From the NCBI GenBank assembly GCA_907165065.1, contig OU015524.1, positions 30,876,795 to 30,940,794 on the forward strand: 64,000 nt of DNA, in the 5' to 3' direction. How positions within the stretch are numbered: position 1 is the first letter of the stretch; each line of letters begins with the position of its first letter. Both the position numbers and the translations under genes were made by a program. This stretch comes from Caprimulgus europaeus (Eukaryota > Chordata > Aves > Caprimulgiformes > Caprimulgidae). Under the pieces are notes generated by a model. That model did not search any database, was not told where the DNA came from, and saw only the letters and a list, made by a program, of their open reading frames with translations. Below are positions 63,901 through 64,000 of this stretch, in pieces.

Positions 63901-64000
63901 AGCCAAGGCTAAACTCTGACTTCCCCAATTCCCACCTTGTCTCCCAGCTGCCCAGAGCAAAACTGGCAAATGTTCCCTTTCTAACCCCCATACCTTGAGC
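57951..64000. other. Intergenic DNA with a moderate-GC patch
   Basis: No gene recognised. From about 59,100 to 61,500 the sequence is more GC-rich and gives open frames up to 167 codons (59569-60072, plus) that are rich in Ser, Cys and Leu and lack domains. A CA/TA microsatellite lies at 61584-61603, and a G-run tract at 63783-63800. A 92-codon frame at 62917-63195 is discussed under findings. Confidence 0.5.

Noticed and set aside
34951-64000. Possible EPCAM exons, expected upstream of CALM2 from mammalian gene order
   Set aside because: No cysteine-rich thyroglobulin-like or transmembrane exon was recognisable. The gene probably lies beyond the window.

Overview
This window is vertebrate nuclear DNA, almost certainly from a bird or another sauropsid. 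The evidence is one split, spliceosomal gene with a CpG-island promoter, plus several 5'-truncated CR1-type LINE fragments. There are no prokaryotic operons, and open reading frames elsewhere are short and scattered.

The only gene I can support is calmodulin, on the minus strand, spanning roughly 20,680 to 34,000. All six exons were located by reading the reverse strand. Exon 1 codes only for the initiator Met (33891-33893). The others are exon 2 (29361-29391), exon 3 (24206-24349), exon 4 (24026-24132), exon 5 (23003-23138) and exon 6 (coding part 21553-21581). Coding lengths of 3+31+144+107+136+29 nt sum to 450 nt, that is 149 codons plus a stop. Every junction is GT/AG, and the product is the canonical four-EF-hand calmodulin. 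The 3' UTR resembles the mammalian CALM2 3' UTR as I remember it, so I assign the CALM2 paralogue.

Layout: 1-20,680 is gene-poor, AT-rich DNA downstream of CALM2. It holds a 74-bp direct repeat in two copies, a small tandem duplication and a short CR1 scrap. 20,680-34,020 is CALM2. About 33,250-34,950 is its CpG island and promoter, with G-rich tracts, a CCAAT box, a CRE-like site and an HSE-like palindrome. 34,950-64,000 is gene-poor DNA upstream of CALM2 with two clear CR1 copies (38.35-38.85 kb, minus; 46.39-47.39 kb, plus), homopolymer runs, a purine-skewed tract (57.56-57.95 kb) and a moderately GC-rich patch (59.1-61.5 kb).

I found no evidence of a novel multi-gene system. The points most worth checking are the duplicated 74-bp element, an AATAAA inside the 73-nt CALM2 intron 3, the G-rich promoter and intron 1 of CALM2, and a few isolated regulatory-looking motifs or possible conserved elements in the flanks. 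No neighbouring protein-coding gene could be recognised in the flanks.
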